This document shows positions 23,129 to 36,055 of a stretch of DNA of 64,000 nt, in pieces. The stretch spans positions 1,822,604 through 1,886,603 of the forward strand of contig JAJEKB010021191.1 in NCBI GenBank assembly GCA_022393335.1, written 5' to 3'. A program made the position numbers and the translations under genes. Within the stretch, counting starts at the first letter, position 1; each line of letters starts with the position of its first letter. The notes below the pieces were generated by a model. It ran no database searches. It saw nothing but the letters and a program-made list of their open reading frames with translations, and had not been told where the DNA came from. The DNA comes from Macrotrachela quadricornifera (Eukaryota > Rotifera > Eurotatoria > Philodinida > Philodinidae).

Positions 23129-25816
23129 ATGCCAAAATCAATATCTACTCATGTGTTACAATTGTTATTTCTGGTCAATATATTTATGGTATGTATTTCT
23201 GCACAAACAGTCTCGGTCAGGGTAAAAAATGGAACTATATTTGGATCCTTGTGTTCTTGTCCATTTACGAATGTAGTGGCCTATCTCGGTATTCCATATG
23301 CTCAACCTCCAGTTGGATCTCTTCGATGGAATGCTCCAGTTTCATATAATTCAACGTATCCCAATGGTAGTATTAATGCTACGACATTCTCACCTGGTTG
23401 CAATCAATTTGGTTCATTTCCAAATCAAGCTCCCGCTTACTCTGAGAATTGGTAAGTGAGATAAAGCTATAACGTAAAGTTTATAATGTACTCTTTATAG
23501 CCTGTATCTTAATGTGTGGGCTCCAGCCAAGGCTACTAATACGTCTTTACTTCCAGTGAAAGTTTGGATCCATGGCGGAGGTGGTTATGTAGGTCTGTCC
23601 TCCGATCCCTTATATAATGGATGTGGAATAGCTACAAATGCGATTGTCGTTTCAATGAATTATCGACTCGGTCCTCTTGGCTGGCTCACTTTAGGACCTC
23701 CAGCAAATTTTAAAGGTAACTATGGTATCCTCGATATTCTTATGGTATTACAATGGATTCAAGAAAATATCGCTTCATTCGGTGGCAATAACGTATGATT
23801 AATTTCATTATATAATAACTAATAGCTACATAGAGGCATTGTTAAGATTAACAAAAGCTTCTGAACTTCATTCTACTATTTGAGATTCAGCCTTTACAAT
23901 ACTTTGAGTTTTTGTTTTTAAAGAAAAACGGTTAGCTGCTTAATAAAATTGATATTTGAAATTCGTCGAATGTTAAATACATTCTTTTTTCGGTTCAAAA
24001 GTTGACTTATGAAAAACACATGGTTGCAGTATTTGACTTTAACAATTTAAAAATATATAAACTGCTTCCGAAATCCCAGCTTCCACAAAAAGTTGGAGTC
24101 ATTACCCTATTAAAATATTTCATTCTGTTATAATTTTTTTAGCAAAAATTGACGGACACAATAAAAAGTTCCTCCGCAGATTTTGTTTATTCAGCATTTG
24201 TATAGGCTCTCTTATCTTCTTTTTCATGAAGAGAACAAAGAAATTTCACTATACTCTATATTTGTTTAACTATTCATGACACTACTACTCGGTCAATTTC
24301 GCCTATCATTTTAATATATATATATAATATAGAAAACGGTCCTTCTATTTGGTCAATCAGCGGGTGGAACGTTGGCTTACATTATCAGCACTCTTCCTCA
24401 AGCTTCTGGTCTATTCTCCAGTGTCATTTCGGAATCAGGTGCTGGAAGACTTCTAACAACGACCGAGCAACAGATTCAAAATGGTAACCAATTCGTTGGA
24501 GGTCTTGGCTGTTCCAATACAAGTGATGTAAGTGTCTTTGACTATTTTTTTGTTTTGTAGAAATAAAGTAAGAATCAGGTAGCAGAATGTCTTCGTATGA
24601 AAACACCTGATCAAATCAATCAAGCAACACTTCAGTATGCTCCTATATACGTTTCCCTGCCAAATAAATTCTTTGCACATGTTGATGGATATATAATACC
24701 TGTTCAGCCAATTGCTACTTCACCAATAGTCCCACTCATGGCAGGAGCATGTAAGTTTGTATTTTTTTTTGCTATTCAAAAAATGGAAGACTATAAGCCA
24801 AAAGTTCTTGCGAAGTGTCCTTTAAAAAAAGATTTTTAAGCAAAAAACGCGAGTTTTACAAGCCATCATAAGTAGCAGTTTACACTAAAAAAAAGTTTAA
24901 GTCAATACTCACCTGTTTTGTTAAAGTGTAGGGATAGTTATTAAAATCAAAGTGATATGACTGTTTAGTACCTATGGTATACATTTCGGATAATATTAGT
25001 AGTTATTTCAAGGTTTCTTCTATAAAAAGCATCTCTATTTAAACAGGTACCATGGAAGGCGTGTTGGCTGCCTTTGCGTCTTTTCCCAATCCTCTTGCTA
25101 TCACTTCCACTCACTACAATAATTATCTCAATACTGCATTTGGCCCTACTCTTGCGTCTAGCATTTCAACTATCTATCCGATCTCCATGTTCAGTTCAAC
25201 TGTGGCACCTGCCTTCTATGCGATTGCTGCAATCATTACTGATGCTGAATATATATGTCCTACACGTCGTGCTCTCCAAACTTCACTAATGACAGAACTC
25301 GGCACTTATACTTACCTATGGAATCATGTACCAAGTTGTCCATGGATACCGTCAATAACAACTTCTATGCTCACTCTCTTAGGTGCTACACATACAAGTG
25401 AACTTGCATTCGTATTTCATGAAATGTCTAATCTGCCACGACCCAATGGAACATGTGACTTTTCAGCAAGTGAACAAATATTAAGCATAGAAATAGTGAC
25501 AGCATGGCAGAGTATGGCAAAAAATGGCTATCCAACATCAACAACTGGGATTAAATGGCCAGATTGGAGTCAAGGAGAACAAGGCGTAATATTCAATGAG
25601 AGTCTCATATTTGGCGTTATCAACATGGCAAGATGTAACTTTTGGGATACGATTCAAACGGTTACTTCAACTAGTACTACAACAAGTACTACAAGTTGGA
25701 TGACAACAGAGAGCTCTACTACCACTATTATAATCATTTCAAATGCAACTCCTTTTTATGATGCTAATACAGCTAGCTTTACTTTGGCAACATTTTTTAT
25801 ACTTTTACATATGTGA
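23129..25816 (+). CDS. carboxylesterase / cholinesterase-like enzyme, secreted and probably GPI-anchored
   Basis: Five exons: 23129-23451, 23501-23792, 24333-24527, 24579-24750 and 25047-25816, giving 583 residues. All introns (49, 540, 51 and 296 bp) are GT-AG and keep the frame. The protein starts with a signal peptide (about 1-26, ending in CISAQ). It has the family's N-terminal FLGIPYA-like block (YLGIPYAQPPVG), SENCLYLNVWAP across the first junction, the oxyanion-hole HGGG region, MNYRLGPLGW, the nucleophile motif FGQSAGG (Ser214), a Glu in CTMEG (Glu331) and a His in GATHTSEL (His443). The spacing of the triad is that expected for the alpha/beta-hydrolase carboxylesterase B family, so it should be catalytically active on ester substrates. 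After the domain come a Thr/Ser-rich stalk and a C-terminal hydrophobic segment (about 565-583), consistent with GPI anchoring at the cell surface. The natural substrate cannot be told from sequence; the aromatic-gorge residues were not checked. Confidence 0.9.
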
Positions 25817-25822
25817 TACAGA

Positions 25823-27420
25823 GATGTATCTTAACAATGTGACGACAAAATCATTTATGACACTTAAATTCTTTTCTTGTGAAATATCTCTCTTATTTTC
25901 ATAGATTAACATCCTTAATAAAGATCGTGATATGTGTATATTGAAAAATCTTTACGAATTATAACCTCTAATTTATTCTCTTAGAATCGAAAATATAGCT
26001 AAAATCAAAGTCTTTTATCTGATTGCCGATAAATATGTGCCAACAAAAAACAAAAGATTACAATCTCACCAGTCATTTGTAATAACGATTGCAGTTCGGT
26101 TGATTTGTAAGAGTATTCTTCCTTTTTTTTTATTTATATATTCTAAAAGTAGGCTGGGTGCTGATTTTTCAATCTTCGCTTGAACAAGTTCAATCCGATC
26201 TGCCGTTCATTTTTTATATAAACGATAGTTCATAAAAACACTGCAAAACAAACTTTCGACTTTTTAAAATTGTTTTCTGTTTTTCATGCATAGCGCTCAA
26301 TTGTACAATGAAAAACCATTCTATAATTTTATCCGGGCGAGTTGAAACTTTTACAAACAGATATTTGGAACTACTCTTCAGAAATAAAATCAGTCATTTT
26401 CATTTTGGACTTCTCTATCCAGATTTATAGGGATAACCAAAGTCAAAATATTGGTTTTGGAAAAAACCTTTTGATTTTTTTTATAAAAACAAAGAAAGTG
26501 AGATTTTCTCGAAAGTTCAAAACTACCTCTGAGATGAGATCCTATGGAAAACCCTACAAAGACCTGCTGTAAAAATGTTTTCCTTGAATACGTGTCTGGT
26601 TATTTCATGTGCCTAATTTGTAGTAAAATTTTCATAGTTCTTTTTTAAATATTCTAGAAATTTTATTTTATCAATAACTGAAAGCGAAAGTCAATATTTT
26701 TCTATACGTGGCACTTTTACTTAAGTTAACTGAGAAGAGGTAATGACATGTTCCTATGAGAATGTTAACACATGATGATAATCTTCAAGTTTCTACTATG
26801 CAAATGAAAGAAAAATGGCAACGATAACGAATGCTTCTAATTCAAAGAAAGAAAACAAGATTTTTCTTTTTTTTACATATTAGAGATGAAATCTAAGAGG
26901 ATAAGACTGTAGAGGTTGTAATACATCCGACTATCGGGAGTAAACTTACAAGAGATGAATTTATAATCAAATAAAGCTGAGAGTTGATAAGGTTATGAGA
27001 TGCTAAGAATATAAGGACATAATGCTGTAACCGAGTATCGCAATAAAATATGAGGATTGAGACTATAAAACCTATCTACATATATAAAGGAAACTGTCTG
27101 TTATCTATTACCGAGTCAAGATTAAAGTAAATGTATAGAACTGTATTTGGAAGAAAATAATCGGAAATTGAGTTCGAAATATTCTGTATAAATCTCTCAT
27201 CCTTCAAAATTAATAAATTTATTCCATTTTTATCAAATTGAAATAGATATATTAAATTTTAATTTCGAGTAACATTTCAAATGCAACTCGGATCGAACAA
27301 TAATTATCATCACTCTAGAAAACCTATCATAAATATCATGAAAACTTTTGAATTATTGAATGATGATAGAACCAAAGATTCTTCAGATAGTATTTATATT
27401 CAAAAAAACTTTTCTCGAAA
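25823..27420. other. intergenic between convergent genes
   Basis: Lies between the 3' ends of the plus-strand esterase and the minus-strand glucanase. AT-rich with no supported gene; the frame at 26342-26572 has no motif. Confidence 0.4.
25917..25922 (+). promoter_or_regulatory. candidate poly(A) signal of esterase gene
   Basis: AATAAA about 100 bases after the esterase stop codon. Position fits a 3' processing signal; no transcript evidence. Confidence 0.45.
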
Positions 27421-27421
27421 C

Positions 27422-27427
27422 TTTATT
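27422..27427 (-). promoter_or_regulatory. candidate poly(A) signal of GH55 gene
   Basis: TTTATT on the plus strand (AATAAA on the gene strand) about 98 bases past the stop codon at 27525. Confidence 0.4.
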
Positions 27428-27524
27428 AAATAAATATCTAAAATTCTGCCAACACCAATAGAAGTCATTTTTTTTTATTAAAAAAATGTAATTGTTTTTA
27501 TTTGAAATAGTCATTGTTATACAT

Positions 27525-30309
27525 TTAATCCGTTGGTAAATAGCTAAGTATTCCATCAGCAAAAACACCAATATTATCTTTGCTTTTAACTTTATTATTA
27601 TCATTAACTATAACCATATTTTCAACACCTACTGTTTCAAGATTCCAAAGATAAACTGATTGAGAATTACCTCGAATTCGAAATATTCCATCTTGACAAT
27701 ATCGATTACTTCCTGTTCCAATACAATCAGTACTCCATTTTTGAAAAAAACTATATAAACCAGCATTATAAAGATATAAATTTGTTGCATTAATAATATC
27801 AACACCCCATCCTTTTCCACATGTTATTTGATCTGATGAACATTGACCAAAAACCGGATCAGACCAACTACTAAGAGAAGTAAATGGTTGTGGAGCTGGT
27901 GGATCATTTTGAAAATAAGCTGATTCTGTTTGTGCTTGTCCAAAGAAAATATTTTTCGTATTAACAAATTGATATTGATAAAAAACAGAATGTTCAGCTG
28001 ATGTTCCATACATCCAAAGTGGACCTTGACTTTCAACAAGTATAGTTCTTCCATTAAATATATCAATTTGATCATGATCAGGATAATCAAGATTATGATC
28101 TGATACCCAAAGCCAAACATTTTCCATATAAAGAGATGTTAGTGGAGTTATATGAAGTTGAAGAAAAGCACCTTGACATTCTCGTCTATAAACTGCACCT
28201 GTAAGTTTTCGACAATTTGATGGTGATTGATTTGTACCTTTTGCACCACCTGTTCGAAAATGTGTTGACCAAAGTCCAGATTTTCCATTACAAGTTGATT
28301 TTAAATTCCATTGCATCATAATTGCACCTGGTACTGGTCCTTTATGTGAAAAAAGTATATCAACTATTTGAACATTACCTGTTTCACCTTGTTTTCCAAT
28401 AGACCATACAGCTTTAGGATTTGTTGCATCACCAAAATAAGAACCAGTTGCCATTATTGTTGATTCAACTTCACCTACAATAATTGCATATGGTGGAATA
28501 TAAACAGTACTTGTATGTATATAAGCACCAGCATCAAAGAAAATTATTTTTGTAGATGCATATGTATTTATAATATCTTGAATAATAGCTGTATCATCTG
28601 TTATTCCATCACCTTTAGCACCTAAACTTTTTACTGTTACAAATTTATTAATTGAATATTCAATAAATTCAGGTCTTGAATGTTCAAGAAATTTTGATCC
28701 ATCAAGTAATTCAGCAGCTTTAATAGGTGGAGGTAATGGACCACGCATAAAGTTAAATGAATTAGAAGATGGTTTATATACATGACCTTGACCCCAAGAA
28801 GTAATCAATTGATTTCCTTGTAATAATGTTTGATATGTTGTACTTTGTACAGCGATTGGAGTATTTTCAAAAAAGACATTATCTAAAAGAATTTGTCCAG
28901 CACTTGGAGGTGTAGATAATGCACTAGCAGATGTTATTATTCCAACAGGAGTATTATAAAAATGTGAATCTAATACTGTTAATCCTCCAACAGATTCATT
29001 TTGACCTGGTCTAACAGACATATCAATACCAACACCACAATTATTAATTGAAAGAGATTTATAGAGCCAATTCCAATTCCATATTTGACCAATAGCAGTT
29101 TGACATCCATAAAATGTTAAATTTCTTGATGTAAATTGTTGATTACCTAAATATGCTCCAATTTTTCCACCATAAAATGTTAAATCACTCATAAAACCAC
29201 CACTACCACTTTCAATAAATAAACCTTGATGTTGTGTCCCCGGTGCTGTTGACATTTCTATAACAATATTTTGAAGAGCTGTAGCTTGACCAACTGGCCA
29301 ATGAATACCACTTGTACCAAGATTTGAATTTATACTAGTCATATCAATTCTTAAATTTCGAATTTCACGAAAAAAATTATTTGTTGCACCCCAAGCAAGA
29401 TTTCCCATTGAATTATATGGATCACCATCAAGTACATATCCTTGATTAAAACTACTTGAACATTTTATTGTTGGTAATTGATTATTTGATGGATCACCCA
29501 CTAATTGTGTATAATAATCCAATTGAATACTTCGACTAATTAAATATGTACCTTTTGGAAAATAAATAAGACCAGGTTCAGATGTTGATCCTTCGCATGC
29601 TGATACAGCTGAACATCGACTATCACTTGAAATAGCACTTTGAATTGCACGTGTATCATCTGTTATTCCATCACCTTTTGCACCATAATCTTTAACATTT
29701 CGAAAAACTTTATAATTAGGAACATCAGAAAATGGATTTGATCCACTTGTTTTTAGTATTTCTCTCCAATATTGTGTGGGATAATCTGGAACAATATGTG
29801 TTGGACATTGACATGAATAACAAGAAGAATTTGATGCTAATTAAATAAAAAAGCAAAATACTAATAACCAACAGAGATTAATTCAATTTTAATCAAATAA
29901 TAAACTTTTTTTATCATAAGTTTTCTTAGAGATTTTTATTCATCTTAATACGTTTTTTTAAAAGGTGGAAAATATTTATTTATGCAATAATTGACTTACG
30001 TGCGAGAGGAGGACAAATTGTTTGACTTGTCATACTTTTTGGATAACAAACAGGACGAATATGACATCGATGTTTGAGACAGACTGTATTGGGACGAGCA
30101 CAACTATAATCATCTTCACAAGCAGTTAAATCACTACATGATGCATAATTAAAAGCGCATATTGTAGAAGTTCCATCTCCTGTTGGAAGACTAGCACATT
30201 GACTATTTGTTGAACATGCTTCATTTATCTTCTCAATCGAACATGTACAGTATACAATTTCAACAAGTATAATCACATAAAGAGTATATACTTTTAACAT
30301 TGTTTTCAA
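27525..30309 (-). CDS. GH55-type exo-beta-1,3-glucanase with N-terminal Cys-rich leader
   Basis: Two exons: 30309-30000 and 29836-27525, with a 163-bp GT-AG intron and phase agreement, giving 873 residues. Exon 1 encodes a signal peptide (about 1-23) and a Cys-rich region with about a dozen cysteines. Exon 2 encodes the enzyme as two beta-helix halves. Each half opens with the same pectate-lyase-3-like motif, YGAKGDGITDDT (about 154-165) and LGAKGDGITDDT (about 508-519). Further GH55 landmarks are TSGIHWPVGQATALQNIVIE, GQIWNWNW, WVSDHNLD, GRTILVESQGPLWMYGT and SAEHSVFYQYQF. The Glu of the last (about 718) sits where I place the family's catalytic acid. GH55 enzymes release glucose from beta-1,3-glucans such as fungal or algal wall polymers. 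The family is mainly fungal and bacterial, so an animal copy suggests horizontal transfer, followed by gain of an animal-type leader exon and intron. Confidence 0.88.
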
Positions 30310-31346
30310 TCAACTGAATCTATTGACAATAATAACAATATAAATGCTTTATGCTTATGGGTAAAATCGACATCTGCAAAACGTTAATCTAAGAGAAAGA
30401 GAAAAAAAATGTGTATTGACATTTGCATTTAACTGAATTAAGAAAGAATAGGTATAGTCATCAGAATAGATTTTTTTTCTCTCTCATACCAAAGTACATT
30501 ATGAAAAGTCATACCCAATAACACCAATAGGTTACTCATTTTATTCCAAAATATTTCTTTCGTTTCATATCACCTCGAAAGAACGGCAACTAGAGGTGTG
30601 CGAGACCAAGTTTTTTAGTCTCCATTTCATCGTCAATGACTGAGACTGGTTCCGAGATTTTTTAGCCGCAGTCCGTATTCACCTTGTGACAAACTGGCTA
30701 ATAATACAGCATGCAATGTAAAGATTCAGAGAAATTCACTGAATGATTCATCTATTTGATCTCTATATTTTCATTTTGAGAATCGAAAATATTCTGTCTT
30801 CAATTATTGATTTACGTGCAAATTCGAATTTGACTTGCAAAATAGTCATATATTCCGTAAATCCTGTACATCAATACAAAAAAAAGTATTCATGAAAACT
30901 TACACTGAATCGATTGTGTACTCACATGCAAAACTTTGCTTATTGCAAGAATTTTATTGTCATTGATCTTCATATATAAATGCAGTTATCGGATAAAAAT
31001 TATATTCTTCAATTTTGATTATACTTTCTAACGTAGGTGAAAATGCAAAGTGTGCATATGCGCAAACTTCCATGCGTGCACTTACGAATATAATCAACGG
31101 TGTGACGCATATACATGTAATCATAATACTGCATTTACGTGCGCTCTTTAGACATTTATGCTTGACTGGGCAGATACTACACTACAGTAAAGTTTTCATT
31201 TTTTCGCATTCGTAATAAATAATGAATGAGAAGAAAATTTTTATTTTTCTTCTAACTTCACAGCAATGTGTTCGCATATTACATTTATAATAAGTGGTAA
31301 ATGATAAGAACAATTTCTATTTTTTTACTTCACTTTACAGTAAAGC
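30310..31346. other. intergenic upstream of GH55 gene
   Basis: AT-rich, no supported gene. Short plus-strand open frames such as 31015-31215 have no motif. Confidence 0.4.
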
Positions 31347-31728
31347 ATCGAATTATTATTTCATCTATAGTCTCCCACGGACAAAAAAGGTTTCTTTTTT
31401 CATTGCATTTTTGTACCACCACTTAATACATCGTTTTGAAAAAACAAAACATACCACGAGATGCAGCGTGAAAAGCTATACATCGTACGAAGAACAACTT
31501 ATTCTGTAGTTGCAGTTTTTGTTTTGAAAATGAACAAAATTCTGAAGCACTAGTTTTTGATTTTTCGAAAAAAATGATATTTTTTTGTATTTTTGTCGTA
31601 GCGTCGAAAATTAGCCAGACAGAATTTTGTTCATTTTTAAAACAATGTATTAAGTGGTGGAAAAATGCAATGAAAAAAGAAACCTTTTTTTGTCCGTGGG
31701 AGAGTAAACTAAATGAAATAAATAAAAG
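31347..31728. repeat. foldback (inverted-repeat) element
   Basis: The left arm at about 31347-31450 and the right arm at about 31621-31728 are inverted copies, sharing TCTCCCACGGACAAAAAA, TTTCTTTTTTCATTGCATTT and CCACCACTTAATACAT. The arms are about 100 bp and the loop about 170 bp. The loop carries a GATGC-GTGAAAAGC-TACA motif related to copies near 52.5-53.6 kb. Confidence 0.7.
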
Positions 31729-32600
31729 CGAAAATTTTATTTTATTATTTTTCAAAAATGTACACTGTTTTTTTTCGATTTTCATTTATATTACATGGGG
31801 TACTAGAAAAGTTTCTTCGCCTGGCTCTTCTAAAAGTCGCAGTTTAAGTTTAATTATTTTGTTATAATGCTTAGGTATATTTAGGATTATGTGCAAAGTT
31901 TTAGACTTCGAAGTCTTGTACTTCGCTGTGATCCGTCATTGCTTTTATGGTAGGTGCACGTAATCTGCTACTGGGTGACCCGTCATTAATAGGAGAACTT
32001 TATATTTCATTTTATGATTTCTAAATACGTTTTATTGAAATATCAAAATATACCAAAAGATGGAACGCGAAGCGCGGCGATTCATTATTTTCAATCCATT
32101 GGTTTTTACAGCTTTCTGTATCCCTTTACTTTTTATCTTTTTTCAAATATATCGAAAACATTTTTTGAGTCTAGTGATACAAGGTTTTGTAGAGAATTTC
32201 AAGCGCCACCTTTTGATTAAAAAAAATAGTGTCTTAACAGACACATATTAAAAGAGATATCCTCAAAATACTGAGTGGCTCAGAACTTATGGGACACCCT
32301 TTATTCATTATTACTCCATTAATACAGAAATAAAATACTGTATTCGTGATCACGACACTTTATTCTTTTGATTAGGAAAGAGCATAAATGGAAAAAGAAA
32401 TATTTTTTCGAATGACAGGAGGTTACTCTAGACACAGAAATTTGGTTTTCGACAAAATCCAAAACTACTCAGAAAACGAATCTAATTTGATCAGAACATT
32501 AAAATCGATTTAAATTTTTTGCCTTATACAGGATCACGCACCAATCTAAATGCAAGCGTGGTTATTAGGGTTATTCATTGCAGTACCGCGGGGAGGACTA
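31729..32600. other. intergenic
   Basis: No supported gene. A short direct repeat GTGAYCCGTCATT occurs twice near 31930-31990. Confidence 0.35.
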
Positions 32601-32623
32601 AAAAAGTTTTTGGTAGCATCTCC

Positions 32624-32805
32624 TGATAGGTTTGAAAGTGTTCTAGATAAAATCTCCAGGTAGGACACAAAAAGTTGTAGATATTGTCTTTAGATAGGTC
32701 TCGAAAACTCACAGATATTGTTCCTAGGTCGATCCCAATCGCTTTTAGATAATATTACGCGGTAGGCACCAAAATGTCTCAGATTGTATTTCCAGTTAGG
32801 CGATG
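32624..32805. repeat. 34-bp minisatellite, about five copies
   Basis: Units start at 32624, 32658, 32692, 32726 and 32760, each exactly 34 bases. Each reads roughly AGGTAGG-C-CAAAA, a variable middle, then TAGATATTGTCTCC. Copies are diverged but the spacing is exact. Confidence 0.7.
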
Positions 32806-33394
32806 TCATAACATGTTATTTAATTGATAATATTTGGTTTGATCTTAATTCATAAAGAAATATTAGATTAAAAATAGAAAAAAATTTTTACTTTTAATAT
32901 GAGACAGAAATAAATGAATTTAATAAATTACAAAAATTGAGTAAGTTAAATTTCAAATAAATTAAATTATCGATAATTTAAATTTATTTAATTTTAACAG
33001 GAAAATGACACCTCTACTGTATATCGTTTACCGAGAGAGACTGTTACAAGCTAGAAAAAATATTTCGTGACTGACGATCAGGGGCACGGACCGTGACAGT
33101 GACCAAAAAAGTTGGTCATGTCGGACTCTAGTATCTACCACAACGGCCGTAAATTTTTTCAGTTGTTGATTGATCTTTTAACAGTTCCAAAAACTCGGTT
33201 TGATTCTGAAGTATGTTATTAACACGTATACTTATAATGTATTCATTTTATGACGAACAATACCTGACGTCCTAAAACACGGTTCATCCACAAGAAAATG
33301 TCCCACAATTGTTTTCCTTTTATTAATATAAAAATATATCTTTTTCACATAGAATTGTTAGAAAAAAGGATAAAGCATGAGAATTATTTATGAC
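32806..33394. other. 3' flank of the ANKUB1-like gene
   Basis: Contains a very AT-rich stretch (about 32820-33000) and a candidate AATAAA on the minus strand at 33319-33324, about 70 bases after the stop codon of the ANKUB1-like gene. Confidence 0.35.
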
Positions 33395-36037
33395 TCAATT
33401 TGTTTTAGCTGTTAAAGATTGAGTTGTGCAAAGAAAAGGTGTATTGTTCATGGCTCGCATAGGCGTTAAGATAGAATTGTCTTTCTCATCATGAGTTTGA
33501 CGAATGAGTCGTTTAGCACGTTGCTTGACCATCTCTTTAGTGATCTCGACTTGTTTAATCCATGATTTTTGCTTTAAAAACGTGGTCTCTTCTAAATAAA
33601 GAAGAGCAGTCGCGCGGGTTGATTGACTATCATGACGTTGATAAGATTTGATAGTTGCTTCATGAATCTTCGGATCGAAACGAAATCGGATTGAACCTTT
33701 ATTTTCTCTTGTTGGATGAGTCAAATGTGGTACATGAGAATCAATATCTAGACTTGGACTACGATTTGTTTTAACTAAAGCAGACTTCGCTTTTCTTGTC
33801 GATTTATTGATAGAATTCTTTGAAGATTGTTCGGTTTGCATCAACAGGTCACTCTTAGCTGCGATTTTTCCTTTTTGATCATTGGTAGGAATAGGAGTTG
33901 GCGATAGTAAGTAATTATCATTGGAAGACATTTTTTCTTTAGGATTTGAAGTTATATTAGTCATACCTATCATTTGGAGTTTTTGTTTCCATTTAGATTG
34001 AATGGTTGGTGCGTCCGAGATCAACTGTATAGTACAGTTCTTCTGTTGTTCAACTTCTTCATTTTCATGAATAACAGTTTTGTTAATTGGTTTTGATACC
34101 AGTTTAACTTTTTGATTGCGTTCATGTTGATCTAAACAAGAAACAAGATGTTTATGAAATGTTTATTTACCGGTAAAAGTTTCAAGAATTTTTTATCGAA
34201 GAAATAAGCAATCAAAATTTGATCGATAGAAATGATAACCAACGATAACTGACCTTCATTTGTTTCAAATGATGCCGAATTGGCTACGATTGATTGTCTT
34301 TTGCATATATTCAAGGATTTTTCAGTATCAGTGGTGAACTTCGAACTCTGTTGATCCAGACCAATAAAAGTCAAAGAATTTTGACTATTGAAGAGTTCCG
34401 ACGACGTCACAATATCTCCTACAGGTACGGAACTATTTTTACGTGCAAAGTCCGTCGGTTGTATTTTTGCTTTCGACAAGCTTTGTTGAGTCACAAATGA
34501 AGGATGTCGTGATTTCTGAGAATGGTTAACTGCTGTAGATTTAGCCCGTTGTTGTTCGTCAATTACGAACTGTTTCATGTATATTTTCGTTTGAAGTATC
34601 TTCTCACGTTCTTCATCGGTAAAAGCACCATAAAAGTCAGGTAGATCTGTTAGAGACTTTCTGACGGAATTAATAGAACAAATCGGTTCATTAGAAGAAT
34701 CAAAAGTATTATTAAAACCATCAATCAATACTTTATAACCTAGTACGCCTTTACTTTGATAGGCTCGTTTAATTTCAATAGAATTATTGATGTGAGCACC
34801 GTATTTTTTCCAAACACGTTCTCGTGCTCGTTCGCACCATCTACATAAGAAAAGAATATATATATTCGTCTGATATCTATTCTATTTAAAATACAGAAAT
34901 TATATCGAACCTGATTATTTTACAATAGCGTGGTAGAGAAAAACTGGCGGAATTTGTCGATGATTGATGTAATAAATTGATGTTCGTACTCGAAGCTGAT
35001 AAACTAAAACGATAGCTACTAACGGTATTTACTGGAATTTTGTGATTGAATTGTTTATCATAAAGATAAAAATAGATTTGACCATAACGTTGTTTTTCTA
35101 CTTTTGTTTTTGATGACATAGATAATGATAATGCCATACGATAGGGTAAAAATCCAGATATTGGATGTACAACTTGAGTACATAAAAGTGATTGTCGTAC
35201 AAAAAGATCGACCATTTTCATATGTCCTCGTTCAATAGCTATATGAATAGGACATTTAAGCATTTCAGGCATATCTTGTACTGTTATTTCACTTGCCCAT
35301 TGTCTAGATGGATGTTCACCAACTGGACAATCACTTCGTGCACCCATATGTAATGCAGAATGTCCTAATTCCATAAAACCTATTATTCAAAAGATAATTA
35401 TATAAATAGATCCTATAATTTATTAATACTTACCATAAAAAGCGGCAATATGTAAAGCAATCTGTAGTTGATAATGTCGCGTAAGATCATCCTGTGAGTA
35501 ATCTTTTGGAATTCCTTTCATACATGAATTCAAAAAATTTTCATAACCATGCCAGACTTTTAAATAAATACGATCATTTAATTTTAAACTGTATTGAAAC
35601 AATTTCATTGGATCGTATAAACGTTGTTTATTATCGTATGTCTCTAAACAGAAGGTACTTAAGGGAAGACCGATTCGATTAGATATTTTCTTGCGTATTT
35701 CTCCGATAGTAGTTTCAATAGTAAAAGTATCATCAAAAAGTTCCAATATTTGATTATTAAATCCACAATGAACATAAAATTCAGCACTTTTTTTCTTGCG
35801 ATATAAACAACGAATAATGGCACCTTGAGGAACGCCTAAATCGGTTAAGGACCATGTTGGTTTCAAATCTGAACCATTGTAATTGAGAACAACTGATGTT
35901 TTTGCTTGACTATTAGTGTCTATTTTGAGACCAAGCTCATGTTGTACCATATTAATGATTTCTTGAACAGAACTACCATCTCTTATATCAATCCGTTTTA
36001 AGACGTTCGTTGGTGGATGATAAATAAAATATCGCAT
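33395..36037 (-). CDS. ANKUB1: ANKUB1-like protein: tandem ubiquitin-like domains plus ankyrin repeats
   Basis: Four exons: 36037-35434, 35379-34911, 34840-34254 and 34131-33395. The introns are 54, 70 and 122 bp, and the total is divisible by three (798 residues). I prefer the Met at 36037 (MRYFIYHP) to one six codons upstream (36055), because the ubiquitin-like fold should start there. Residues about 1-90 form a first ubiquitin-like domain (WSLTDLGVPQGAIIRCLY). Residues about 93-172 form a second one (ELFDDTFTIETTIGEIRKKI onward), ending LKVWHGYENFLNSCMKG. Ankyrin-type repeats follow (ALHIAAFYGFMELGHSALHM; CPIHIAIERGHMKMVDLFVR). The last two exons are Ser/Lys-rich and probably disordered. 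This order matches animal ANKUB1 (ankyrin repeat and ubiquitin domain containing 1), whose function is poorly known. One donor (34910, GTTCGA) is weak, but the codon it rebuilds (Arg before WCERARERVW) is in frame. Confidence 0.78.
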
Positions 36038-36055
36038 TTTTTTATCAAATATCAA

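Noticed and set aside
24424..24680. Minus-strand frames across esterase exons 3 and 4
   Set aside because: Shadows of well-supported esterase coding sequence.
27629..28120. Ile/Leu-rich minus-strand frames in the GH55 exon
   Set aside because: Alternate frames of the same strand over a confirmed GH55 exon; composition is typical of a shifted AT-rich frame.
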